From Ralstonia pickettii (GTDB lineage Bacteria; Pseudomonadota; Gammaproteobacteria; Burkholderiales; Burkholderiaceae): a DNA stretch of 64,000 bases. Under the pieces are notes generated by a model. The model did not search any database. It was not told the DNA's origin and saw only the letters and a program-made list of their open reading frames with translations. Numbering within the stretch: the stretch's first letter is position 1; the number at the start of each line of letters is the position of its first letter. The DNA lies in NCBI RefSeq assembly GCF_016466415.2, contig NZ_CP066771.1:434001-498000 (forward strand), written 5' to 3'. Below are positions 26,891-35,174 of the stretch, piece after piece. The position numbers and the translations under genes are program-made.

Positions 26891-27847
26891 ATGACCAGCA
26901 TCGTTCTTGGCGTCATCGCGCTTGCCATCCTCGCGCCTGTTGCGTTCACGTTTTTCATCGCTCGCCGCGTCACCAAGGGGTTCCCGCCCGAAGGTCAGTT
27001 CATTGATATCGGCGGCGATCGCCTGCACTACATCGATCGGGGCCAAGGCCCTGCCATCGTATTTGTGCACGGCCTGTGCGGAAATCTGCGCAACTTTGCG
27101 TACCTGGATATGGACCGGCTGGCGCGCTCGCACCGCGTGATCGTGATCGACCGACCGGGGGCAGGGCGATCCGTGCGCGCTGCGGATTCGCCGGCTAACA
27201 TCTACGCGCAGGCCCACACGGTCGCGCAGTGCATCGAGCAGCTTGGGCTCGACAAGCCCGTGCTGGTGGGACATTCGCTTGGTGGGGCGATTTCGCTTGC
27301 GGTGGGGCTGAACCATCCGCACGTTATCCGCCGGCTCGCGTTGATTGCGCCGCTCACGCACGCAGAAAGCACGCCGCCGGGTGCGTTCAGGGGCTTGGTG
27401 TTGACGTCGCCGCTGGTTCGCAGGCTGGTGTCATGGACACTGGCGATCCCGCTGTCGATCATCAATTCCCGCAAGGCCATCGCTGCGGTGTTCGCGCCCG
27501 AGGCCATGCCGAAGGATTTCCCGTTCAAGGGAGGCGGCTTGCTGGGGCTGCGTCCGCACGTGTTCTATGCGGCATCGTCGGATCTCGTCGCTGCGCCGGA
27601 AGATCTGCCCGACATGGAGCGCCGCTATGCCTCGATGACGGTGCCTGTCGATGTGTTGTACGGCCGCGGAGACCGCATCCTGAACGTCAAGCGCCAGGGC
27701 GAAGCGCTCAAGCAGAAGCTCGACCGAGTGAACCTGCGCATCATCGACGGCGGCCATATGCTGCCCGTGACGCAACCGGCGTTGACGACCGATTGGGTGT
27801 TGGCGGTGGCCGCTGCGGCGCCGGCGCAAGCAGAATTGCTTGCGTAA
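26891..27847 (+). CDS. Membrane-anchored alpha/beta hydrolase
   Basis: A 318-residue hydrolase. An N-terminal hydrophobic helix (residues about 3-24) anchors it in the inner membrane. The oxyanion segment HGLCGN is at 60-65, the nucleophile Ser129 in GHSLGG, an Asp in YGRGDRIL and a His in DGGHMLP complete the triad. ATG 26891 follows GGGGACACT 23 bases after the monooxygenase stop, so the two are an operon. Hydrolysis of the ester made by the Baeyer-Villiger enzyme is the most economical role. A bidirectional terminator follows. Confidence 0.87.
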   Translation: MTSIVLGVIALAILAPVAFTFFIARRVTKGFPPEGQFIDIGGDRLHYIDRGQGPAIVFVHGLCGNLRNFAYLDMDRLARSHRVIVIDRPGAGRSVRAADSPANIYAQAHTVAQCIEQLGLDKPVLVGHSLGGAISLAVGLNHPHVIRRLALIAPLTHAESTPPGAFRGLVLTSPLVRRLVSWTLAIPLSIINSRKAIAAVFAPEAMPKDFPFKGGGLLGLRPHVFYAASSDLVAAPEDLPDMERRYASMTVPVDVLYGRGDRILNVKRQGEALKQKLDRVNLRIIDGGHMLPVTQPALTTDWVLAVAAAAPAQAELLA

Positions 27848-27887
27848 CGCGACTGCCCTGGCGATGGGCGGGGCGCAGCAGAAAAGC

Positions 27888-27915
27888 AAAAAGCCCTGCC
27901 GAAGCAGGGCTTTTT
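27888..27915. terminator. Bidirectional terminator between hydrolase gene and tRNA-Met
   Basis: GCCCTGC/GCAGGGC (27893-27899 with 27904-27910) with a CGAA loop is flanked by five As on the left and five Ts on the right. It can end the plus-strand hydrolase transcript and the minus-strand tRNA transcript. Confidence 0.9.
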
Positions 27916-27921
27916 GGTATT

Positions 27922-27998
<77 letters not shown>

Positions 27999-28009
27999 GA
28001 AGAAGCGGG

Positions 28010-28037
28010 ATTCTACCGTCTTCGGCGAATATGTCAA
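28010..28037 (-). promoter_or_regulatory. Sigma-70 promoter of tRNA-Met
   Basis: Reading the minus strand, TTGACA (28037-28032), a 16-base spacer and TAGAAT (28015-28010) give a near-consensus promoter. It lies 11 bases before the tRNA 5' end, implying almost no leader. Confidence 0.85.
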
Positions 28038-28046
28038 CCCCCTGCG

Positions 28047-29750
28047 TCAGTCGTTGCGATAAATATCCACATCCTTGGTTTCGCGCACGAAGAGCACTCC
28101 GATCACGAAGGTGATGGCCGCGATCCAGATCGGGTACCACAAACCGTGATAGATATTGCCGTTCTGGGCCACGAGGGCGAACGAAATGGTCGGCAGCAGG
28201 CCCCCAAACCAGCCGTTGCCGATGTGATACGGCAGCGACATCGACGAGTACCGGATGCGCGTCGGGAACATCTCCACCAGCATTGCCGCGATCGGGCCGT
28301 AGACCATGGTCACGTAGATCACCAGGATCACCAGGATCACCAGCACCATGATCGTGTTCATCTGGGCGGGATCGGCCTTGGCCGGGTAGTTGGCCGCCTT
28401 GAGCGACTCGCTCACCTGCTTCTTGAAGTCGGCGATCTTGGCCTTGCTGTCGGCGTCGAAGTTCTGGCCGTCTGCCGTGCGGGTGGCGTTGAGCGAGGTG
28501 ATCTGCTTACCCGCGATCGACACCGATGCGACCGTGCCGGCCGGGCCTTCGACCGTCTCGTAGCTGGCCGACGACTGCGCCAGCGTGCGCTTGGCGATGT
28601 CGCAAGACGAGCGGAAGTCCACCTCGCGGGCGATCGGGCTGCCCTGGAACGAGCACTCCTTCGGATCGACCGTGATGGTGATCTGCGCGGTCTGCTGGGC
28701 GCGTTCCAGCGCCGGGTTGGCGTAGTGCGTGAGCGCCTTGAACAGCGGGAAGTAGGTCACCACCGCCAGCAGGCAGCCGGCCATGATGATCTTCTTGCGA
28801 CCGATGCGGTCAGAGAGCGAGCCGAAGAACACGAAGAACGGCGTACCGATGGCAAGCGCTACCGCAATCAGCACGTTGGCCGTGAATGCGTCGACCTTCA
28901 GCACCTGCGTGAGGAAGAACAGTGCGTAGAACTGGCCCGTGTACCACACCACAGCCTGGCCGGCGGTCAGGCCGAGCAGCGCCAGGATGACGATCTTCAG
29001 GTTGCGCCATTGGCCGAACGCTTCTGTCAACGGGGCCTTGGAGGTCTTGCCCTCGGCCTTCATCTTCTGGAATGCCGGCGATTCGCTCATCGACAGGCGG
29101 ATGTACACCGACGTGGCGAGCAGCAGGATCGAGACCAGGAACGGGATGCGCCAGCCCCAGTCGTCGAACGCCTTGCCGGTCAGTTCGCGCACGGCCAGGA
29201 TGACGACCAGCGAGAGGAACAGGCCCAACGTAGCCGTCGTCTGGATCCACGATGTGTAGGCACCGCGGCGGCCGTGCGGGGCGTGCTCGGCGACATACGT
29301 GGCGGCGCCGCCGTACTCACCGCCCAGCGCCAGACCTTGCAGCATGCGCAGGGCGATCAGGATGACCGGCGCAGCAACGCCAATCGTGCCATACGACGGA
29401 AGCAGGCCGACGATGAACGTCGACGTACCCATGATGACGATGGTCACCAGGAACGTGTACTTGCGCCCGATCATGTCGCCCAGGCGGCCGAACACCAGCG
29501 CGCCGAACGGGCGCACCAGGAAGCCGGCGGCAAAGGCCAGCAGGGCAAAGATGAAGCCCGCCGTGGGGTCCAGACCCGAGAAGAACTGCTTGGCGATGAT
29601 GGCCGCCAACGAGCCGTAAAGATAAAAGTCGTACCACTCGAACACCGTCCCCAGCGACGAGGCAAAGATGACCTTCTTCTCCTCCCTCGTCATGGGCGCG
29701 GGCTGTACACGCCCGACGGGCGCGTTCGGTGCACTCTGCACGGTTGCCAT
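28047..29750 (-). CDS. MHS-family MFS transporter with large periplasmic insertion
   Basis: A 567-residue metabolite:H+ symporter-like protein. The family motifs are FEWYDFYLYGSL (helix 1), GRLGDMIGRKYTF (loop 2-3) and RMLQGLALGGEYGGAA (helix 4). Typical members have 430-450 residues. Here about 120 residues (about 343-463) are inserted between helices 9 and 10. By topology this segment is periplasmic, and it contains two cysteines (366, 383) that could form a disulfide. AGGAGA precedes ATG 29750. The substrate is unknown; similar long transporters are annotated as MHS or phthalate-permease-like. It is divergent from the acetate uptake operon. Confidence 0.87.
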   Translation of the reverse strand: MATVQSAPNAPVGRVQPAPMTREEKKVIFASSLGTVFEWYDFYLYGSLAAIIAKQFFSGLDPTAGFIFALLAFAAGFLVRPFGALVFGRLGDMIGRKYTFLVTIVIMGTSTFIVGLLPSYGTIGVAAPVILIALRMLQGLALGGEYGGAATYVAEHAPHGRRGAYTSWIQTTATLGLFLSLVVILAVRELTGKAFDDWGWRIPFLVSILLLATSVYIRLSMSESPAFQKMKAEGKTSKAPLTEAFGQWRNLKIVILALLGLTAGQAVVWYTGQFYALFFLTQVLKVDAFTANVLIAVALAIGTPFFVFFGSLSDRIGRKKIIMAGCLLAVVTYFPLFKALTHYANPALERAQQTAQITITVDPKECSFQGSPIAREVDFRSSCDIAKRTLAQSSASYETVEGPAGTVASVSIAGKQITSLNATRTADGQNFDADSKAKIADFKKQVSESLKAANYPAKADPAQMNTIMVLVILVILVIYVTMVYGPIAAMLVEMFPTRIRYSSMSLPYHIGNGWFGGLLPTISFALVAQNGNIYHGLWYPIWIAAITFVIGVLFVRETKDVDIYRND

Positions 29751-30274
29751 GTTGTCTCCTGTTTTTTTCGTAGGTCGTCCCGCTGGGCACCGACATGACA
29801 ACGCAAACGCTTTTCGCCCGCGGAAGTGTCAACAATTGTGGAAGCCGAAACTTACGGCGTTCTGACAGGCATGTGCCTTCCGATGCACGCGATTGGCGGT
29901 GACGATTTCAACGAAATCAAGCCCTTGGGTGCGCGCGGGCTGGCGCGCGGCGCATTGATTCGGCCGTCGCCGGGCTGCGTGCGCTGCATCATCCAACCGC
30001 CCGTTTGTATATGCAGTGCCAGACGGCATGCGCACCTTCTGCGAATGTGCATACGCACAAGAGGCACGCGGTTACCGACGTCGTTTTGGGCGATGGCTGT
30101 CGCTCCACGGCCGATTTGCCGCTGGATGTCGCGCACCGTTTCTTACGTTGTTGTGCGGCGCTAGGGAAAACCACTATCGCAGTAAACCGCCGCGGACGGC
30201 CTCAGTAAGAGTTCAGTCAGTTTCGCTATCCAGAATCGCCGCACACATTCCAAGAGCAAACCAGGAGACAGGCG
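29751..30274. other. Intergenic region between divergent transporter operons
   Basis: This 524-base region has no convincing gene. It must hold promoters for the MHS transporter (minus) and DUF485-actP (plus). An inverted repeat GATTTC-AAC-GAAATC is at 29904-29918, and a shorter one GTGC-ATAC-GCAC near 30044. I could not identify consensus -35/-10 pairs with confidence. Confidence 0.4.
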
Positions 30275-30583
30275 ATGCAGGATGGATTGGTAGGAAAAAT
30301 CGAAGCGCATCCGAAATATGCGCAGCTCAAACAGAGACGCAACAGGCTTGGCCTCGTTCTGACAGTGCTGATGCTGGCCGTGTACTACGGCTACATTGCG
30401 CTGATCGCCTTCGATAAGGCATTTCTTGCCAAGCCCGTGGGTACAGGCGTGATGAGCGTGGGCATGCCCGTCGGTATGGCGGTCATCATCTTCACCGTCG
30501 TCATTACCGGCATCTACGTGCGCCGCGCCAACAGCGAATACGATCAACTGACGCAGGACATCCTGAAGGACGTCGCCAAATGA
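30275..30583 (+). CDS. yjcH: DUF485 membrane protein (YjcH-like, ActP partner)
   Basis: A 102-residue inner membrane protein with two hydrophobic helices (about 25-47 and 60-82) and charged ends. This is the DUF485/YjcH family, almost always encoded directly before the acetate symporter actP. AGGAGACAGGCG precedes the ATG. The stop overlaps the actP start by 4 bases (ATGA), so translation is coupled. It probably assists assembly or function of ActP. Confidence 0.92.
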   Translation: MQDGLVGKIEAHPKYAQLKQRRNRLGLVLTVLMLAVYYGYIALIAFDKAFLAKPVGTGVMSVGMPVGMAVIIFTVVITGIYVRRANSEYDQLTQDILKDVAK

Positions 30584-32310
30584 AGAAGATGCTTTCGATC
30601 CTGCTGGTGGCGCTACTGGCCGCTGGCGCCTGCGGAGCGGCTCTGGCTGCCGGCGGCGATGTCGGACAGACCGCCAAGCAGGAAACCAACACCACGGCCA
30701 TCGTTCTGTTTGCTCTGTTTGTGGCCGGCACGCTGTGGATCACGAAGTGGGCGGCCAAGCGTACGCGCTCCGCGGCCGATTTCTACACGGCGGGCGGCGG
30801 CATCACCGGCTTTCAGAATGGCCTGGCCATTTCGGGCGACTACATGTCGGCAGCGTCCTTCCTCGGTATTTCCGCGGCCGTGATGACCTCCGGCTACGAC
30901 GGCCTGATCTACTCCATCGGCTTTCTGGTCGGCTGGCCGATCATCACGTTTCTGATGGCCGAGCGGCTGCGCAATCTTGGCAAGTTCACCTTTGCAGACG
31001 TGGCAGGCTACCGGTTCGAGCAAGGCCCGATCCGCAGCTTTGCCGCCGTTGGCACGCTGGTGGTGGTGGCGTTCTATCTGATCGCTCAGATGGTGGGTGC
31101 AGGCCAGCTCATCAAACTGCTGTTCGGGCTGGATTACTGGATCGCGGTGGTCATCGTCGGTGCGTTGATGATGGTCTACGTGCTCTTCGGCGGTATGACC
31201 GCAACCACCTGGGTGCAGATCATCAAGGCGTGCATGCTGCTGGCTGGCGTGACGTTCATGGCCATCATGGTGCTGGCGCAGTACGGTTTCAGTCTGGAGG
31301 CGTTGTTCGCCAAGGCTGTGCAGGTCAAGACCGCCATTGCAGCCAATGCCGGCAAATCGCCCGATGAGGCCGCCAAGATCGGTCTGTCGGTGATGGCGCC
31401 GGGTGGCTTCATCAAGGATCCGATCTCGGCCATCTCGTTCGGCATGGCGCTGATGTTCGGCACCGCCGGTCTGCCTCACATCCTGATGCGTTTCTTCACG
31501 GTGCCCGATGCCAAGGAAGCACGCAAATCGGTCTTCTGGGCAACTACCTGGATCGGCTACTTCTACATCCTGATCTTTATCATCGGCTTTGGTGCGATCA
31601 CGCTGGTGTTGACGAACCCCGAACTGTCCGACGTGGCCAAGGGTGTCATCAAGGGCGGCGCGGGCACGGCCAACATGGCTGCGGTACTGGTGGCCAAGAC
31701 GGTGGGCGGCGACGTGTTCTACGGCTTCATCTCGGCCGTGGCGTTTGCCACGATTCTCGCGGTGGTAGCAGGGCTCACGCTGTCGGGTGCATCGGCGGTG
31801 TCGCATGACCTTTACGCCACGGTTTTCAAGCACGGCAAGGCCAACAGCGCCGACGAGCTGAAGGTCTCGCGCATCACCACGCTGGTGCTGGGCGTGATCG
31901 CCGTGCTGCTGGGCATCGCTTTCGAGAAGCAGAACATCGCGTTCATGGTGTCGCTGGCGTTTGCGGTGGCGGCATCGGCCAACTTTCCGGTGTTGTTCCT
32001 CTCGATGCTGTGGAAGGGCTGTACCACGCGTGGTGCGGTTATCGGCGGGTTCCTGGGGCTGATCTCGTCAGTGGGTCTGACGATCGTTTCGCCGTCGGTG
32101 TGGGAGGCCACGCTCGGCTATCCGAAGGGCTCGGCGTGGTTCCCGTACACGTCGCCCGCGCTGTTCTCGATGACGATCGGCTTCGTGGGCGTGTGGCTGT
32201 TCTCGGTGCTGGACAGCAGCGTTCGCGCCAAGAACGAAAAGGCGTCGTTTGCCGCGCAACAGGTCCGCTCGGAAACGGGCCTCGGTGCGGCTGGCGCATC
32301 GGGCCACTGA
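30580..32310 (+). CDS. actP: Cation/acetate symporter
   Basis: A 576-residue sodium:solute symporter with a signal-like N-terminal segment (removed or first helix, ending near ALAAGG) and about 13 helices. The stretch [28 protein letters not shown] is the classic ActP sequence. It takes up acetate and other short monocarboxylates. It overlaps yjcH by 4 bases and is followed 30 bases later by a cNMP/CBS/DUF294 gene and then an exonuclease gene, a set seen with acetate metabolism in many proteobacteria. Confidence 0.95.
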   Translation: MKKMLSILLVALLAAGACGAALAAGGDVGQTAKQETNTTAIVLFALFVAGTLWITKWAAKRTRSAADFYTAGGGITGFQNGLAISGDYMSAASFLGISAAVMTSGYDGLIYSIGFLVGWPIITFLMAERLRNLGKFTFADVAGYRFEQGPIRSFAAVGTLVVVAFYLIAQMVGAGQLIKLLFGLDYWIAVVIVGALMMVYVLFGGMTATTWVQIIKACMLLAGVTFMAIMVLAQYGFSLEALFAKAVQVKTAIAANAGKSPDEAAKIGLSVMAPGGFIKDPISAISFGMALMFGTAGLPHILMRFFTVPDAKEARKSVFWATTWIGYFYILIFIIGFGAITLVLTNPELSDVAKGVIKGGAGTANMAAVLVAKTVGGDVFYGFISAVAFATILAVVAGLTLSGASAVSHDLYATVFKHGKANSADELKVSRITTLVLGVIAVLLGIAFEKQNIAFMVSLAFAVAASANFPVLFLSMLWKGCTTRGAVIGGFLGLISSVGLTIVSPSVWEATLGYPKGSAWFPYTSPALFSMTIGFVGVWLFSVLDSSVRAKNEKASFAAQQVRSETGLGAAGASGH

Positions 32311-32340
32311 TCGGCCACTGCCCACGCTGACCGGAGGCGG

Positions 32341-34200
32341 GTGACGCATTGCATCGCCCGCCTTCAGGCAACCATGCCCAGCGCTTTCAACTTCGCCGTC
32401 TGGCCGTTCGATTGCCTCAATCAGGACGAGCAGCGCCTGGTGCGCGACGCGGTCGACATCGGCTATTACCCAGAAGGGCAGACCATCCTCGACGCAGGTG
32501 CCGCACCGCTGCACCTGTTCGTGATCATCAAAGGCCGTGTCGGCCAGTACGACGGCGACGAGCTGATCGCTACCTTTGGCCCCGACGATTGCTTTGACGG
32601 CCGGGCGCTGGTGGCCGGCAAGGCAAGCAGCCGCTTCGTCGCTGCTGAAGAAGTGGTGGCTTATCAGGTGGCACGTCAGGCGGTGCGCGACCTTATTGCC
32701 GCCAACGCCACCTTCGGTGCGCTGCTTTTTTCCGATCTCGGCAGCAAGCTCAGCGCCATTGCTCAGCGGCAGAGCATGGAGACGATGCAGTCGCTGGCTG
32801 TCTCGCACGTGAGCGATGCCTTCATCCGGCCTGCCCATTTCGTTGATGCCGGCACAGACGTGGTCTCCGTGGTGAAGCTGTTTCAGGCACAGAACACCTC
32901 GAATGTGCTCGTGCGCGATGGCACCGCCAGCCCGCCGCGCGTGGGCATCTTCACACGCAGTTCGTTGCAGCGCGCCGTCCTGCAAGGCACTCCGCTGGAT
33001 CGTCTGCCGGTTGGGCAGATGAGCCAATTCTCGCTGATCACCGTGCCGGCCTCTGCGCAGATCGGCGACGCGCTGACATTGATGCTGCGCCATCGCGTGC
33101 ACCGGCTGGTCGTCACGCGCGGGGATGAGATTCTCGGTTTGCTCGAATCACTGGATGTGTTCAGCTTCCTGGCCAACCACTCGTATCTGCTGACAGTGCA
33201 GATCAACCTGGCCCAGAGTTTGGACGCGCTCGCGCAGGTGGCCGCCCAGATCACGCGGATGGTCACGCTGCTCACGCGTGGCGGCTCGCGCATTGACCAC
33301 GTCGCCAGCCTCGTACGCGAAATCAACGCGCGCCTGTTCGAACGCGCTTGGCAGATGATCGCACCCCCGGAACTGGTGGAAAACAGTTGCCTGTTCGTCA
33401 TGGGCAGCGAAGGGCGCGGCGAGCAACTGCTCAAGACCGATCAGGACAACGCGCTGGTGCTGCGCGATGGTTACGTGCCACCCGCGGACCTGCAGCGTAT
33501 CGTCACGCGCTTCTCCGATGCGCTCGCCGCATTCGGCTACCCGCCTTGCCCCGGCGGCATCATGCTCAGCCGGCCCGAGTGGTGCATGACCGCGAGCGAC
33601 TTCGCGCGGCGCATTCGCGAATGGCTAATTCTGCCGAGCCCCGAGGGCCTGATGCATCTGGCGATTTTCTTCGACGCCCATGCGGTGTGCGGCGATGTCG
33701 CCTTGCTCAAGCAACTGCGGCGCGCGCTGCTGGAATTGACGGTCGACAATGATGCCGTCCTCGGCCGCTTTGCCGCTGCTGTTGAAGCTTTCAGTGCCGC
33801 GCCGGGCTGGCGCGATCGCCTGCTCGGGTTTGGCGATTCCGACCCCGTACTCGACGTGAAGAAGGAGGGCATCTTCCCGATCGTTCACGGGGTGCGCAGC
33901 CTTGCGCTCGCCCACCGGATACTCGACGAGACAGGCACCGTGCCGCGCCTGGAAGCTCTGGTGCGCGCCGGGGCGCTCGACGCGCACATGGCCGCCGAGC
34001 TGGGCGATAGCCTGCACTTCCTGATGATGCTGCGGCTTAAGGCCGGGCTGGCGGAAATCGATGCGCATCAACCGGTGTCGAGCGACGTGCATCTGGCGCG
34101 CCTTTCGTCGCTGGAGCGCGATCTGCTCAAGGACGCGTTGAGCACTGTCAAACGGTTCAAAGCGCTGCTCCGGCAGCGCTGGCGGACCGAGTGGATGTGA
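32341..34200 (+). CDS. cNMP-binding/CBS-domain putative nucleotidyltransferase (DUF294)
   Basis: A 619-residue cytoplasmic protein. Cyclic-nucleotide-binding-like fold at about 22-120, a CBS pair at about 150-280, then a nucleotidyltransferase domain (DUF294) at about 310-440 with the GSEGRGEQ-LLKTDQDNA motif near 357-374. The latter resembles the GS...DxD catalytic site of GlnD-like enzymes. A DUF294 C-terminal helical domain follows. Adenylate-type ligands are likely for the CBS pair. The start is uncertain: GTG 32341 has GGAGG only 3 bases upstream, and ATG 32374 is the alternative. It lies between actP and a DnaQ-like gene. Confidence 0.87.
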   Translation: MTHCIARLQATMPSAFNFAVWPFDCLNQDEQRLVRDAVDIGYYPEGQTILDAGAAPLHLFVIIKGRVGQYDGDELIATFGPDDCFDGRALVAGKASSRFVAAEEVVAYQVARQAVRDLIAANATFGALLFSDLGSKLSAIAQRQSMETMQSLAVSHVSDAFIRPAHFVDAGTDVVSVVKLFQAQNTSNVLVRDGTASPPRVGIFTRSSLQRAVLQGTPLDRLPVGQMSQFSLITVPASAQIGDALTLMLRHRVHRLVVTRGDEILGLLESLDVFSFLANHSYLLTVQINLAQSLDALAQVAAQITRMVTLLTRGGSRIDHVASLVREINARLFERAWQMIAPPELVENSCLFVMGSEGRGEQLLKTDQDNALVLRDGYVPPADLQRIVTRFSDALAAFGYPPCPGGIMLSRPEWCMTASDFARRIREWLILPSPEGLMHLAIFFDAHAVCGDVALLKQLRRALLELTVDNDAVLGRFAAAVEAFSAAPGWRDRLLGFGDSDPVLDVKKEGIFPIVHGVRSLALAHRILDETGTVPRLEALVRAGALDAHMAAELGDSLHFLMMLRLKAGLAEIDAHQPVSSDVHLARLSSLERDLLKDALSTVKRFKALLRQRWRTEWM

Positions 34201-34202
34201 TC

Positions 34203-34853
34203 ATGGGTGGGCGGCTTGCGAGCTGGCTGCAGGTTCTGCAAAGGCAGCGCCAGATGCGCAAGTTGCGCGATCCGGCGTTCCGCTTCCTGCTCGATGCACC
34301 GCCCCCAGGCGAGTGGGTCGCGCTTGATTGCGAGACCACCGGCCTGAACGTGCGCACCGACGAGATTGTCTCCATCGGTGCCGTCCGTATCGTCGGCAAT
34401 CGCATTCTGACAAGCGAACCCCTGGAGTTGCTGATCCGGCCGCAAGGGGAGATGCGCCCAGAAAGCATCTGCGTGCATCGCCTGCGCAATCGCGACCTGG
34501 ACAGCGGGGTGTCGATCGAGCAGGCCATTCATGCACTGCTGCACTTCATTGGCAGCAGGCCCTTGGTCGGCTATTACCTTGAGTTCGATGTGGCGATGCT
34601 CAATCGGGTGGTAGTGCCCATGCTCGGCATCGGCTTGCCGCAGCCCAAGATCGAAGTCTCGGCCCTTTACTACGACTATCAATTCGAGCAGCTGCCGCCG
34701 TATCGGCAGCAGGGCGACCCCGATCTCGACCTGCGCTTCGCCACCGTCATGAAGGAACTCGACTTGCCGACCTGGGATGCGCACGACGCGCTGAACGACG
34801 CGGTGATGGCTGCGTTGGCCTTTGTGAAGCTGCGCCAATTGGGAGCAGCGTAA
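34203..34853 (+). CDS. DnaQ-like 3'-5' exonuclease (DEDDh)
   Basis: A 216-residue exonuclease of the DNA polymerase III epsilon type. The catalytic set is Asp42 and Glu44 (LDCETTGL), Asp129 (EFDVAML), His194 and Asp199 (HDALNDA). It lacks the polymerase-binding C-terminus of true DnaQ (243 residues in E. coli), so it is a stand-alone nuclease. Starts at GTG 34191 or 34197 would overlap the preceding gene; ATG 34203 is two bases after its stop. It probably works with the DUF294 protein, with which it is usually paired. The target nucleic acid or nucleotide is unknown. Confidence 0.88.
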   Translation: MGGRLASWLQVLQRQRQMRKLRDPAFRFLLDAPPPGEWVALDCETTGLNVRTDEIVSIGAVRIVGNRILTSEPLELLIRPQGEMRPESICVHRLRNRDLDSGVSIEQAIHALLHFIGSRPLVGYYLEFDVAMLNRVVVPMLGIGLPQPKIEVSALYYDYQFEQLPPYRQQGDPDLDLRFATVMKELDLPTWDAHDALNDAVMAALAFVKLRQLGAA

Positions 34854-34862
34854 CGCGCGGTG

Positions 34863-35174
34863 TCAGATAGACGGCGGCTGGGTGGGTTCCGACGTATCGC
34901 GCTGCACCGCTTCTTCGTGTTCGGCGGCCGTATCTGCAGCGCGGTTGGTGCGCCATGCGTACAGCACGGTAATCAGCACATAGACGATGGGCGCACCTTG
35001 CGCGCCAACCCAGTACGCGAAGGTCCAGTCCGAGTTGAAGAGGTGCATCGACAGGTCGCGTGCAAAAAACGCGATCACAAACGTCACCACGAACCACACT
35101 GCGAGCAGCGCTGCGATCCAACGCATGTTGGCAATCCACCTGCGGCGCGCCGGTGTTCCGGGCGTGATGCTCAT
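34863..35174 (-). CDS. DUF4212 small membrane protein (symporter small subunit type)
   Basis: A 103-residue protein with two hydrophobic helices (about 17-41 and 53-74) and an acidic C-terminus. Charged N-terminal RRWIANMRW and the LFNSDWTFAYWVGAQG segment mark DUF4212, normally the small subunit encoded before a sodium:solute symporter. No large subunit follows here: its neighbours are a two-component system (upstream) and the convergent exonuclease gene. The 4-base overlap with the histidine kinase stop region suggests it is the last gene of that operon. Confidence 0.82.
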   Translation of the reverse strand: MSITPGTPARRRWIANMRWIAALLAVWFVVTFVIAFFARDLSMHLFNSDWTFAYWVGAQGAPIVYVLITVLYAWRTNRAADTAAEHEEAVQRDTSEPTQPPSI

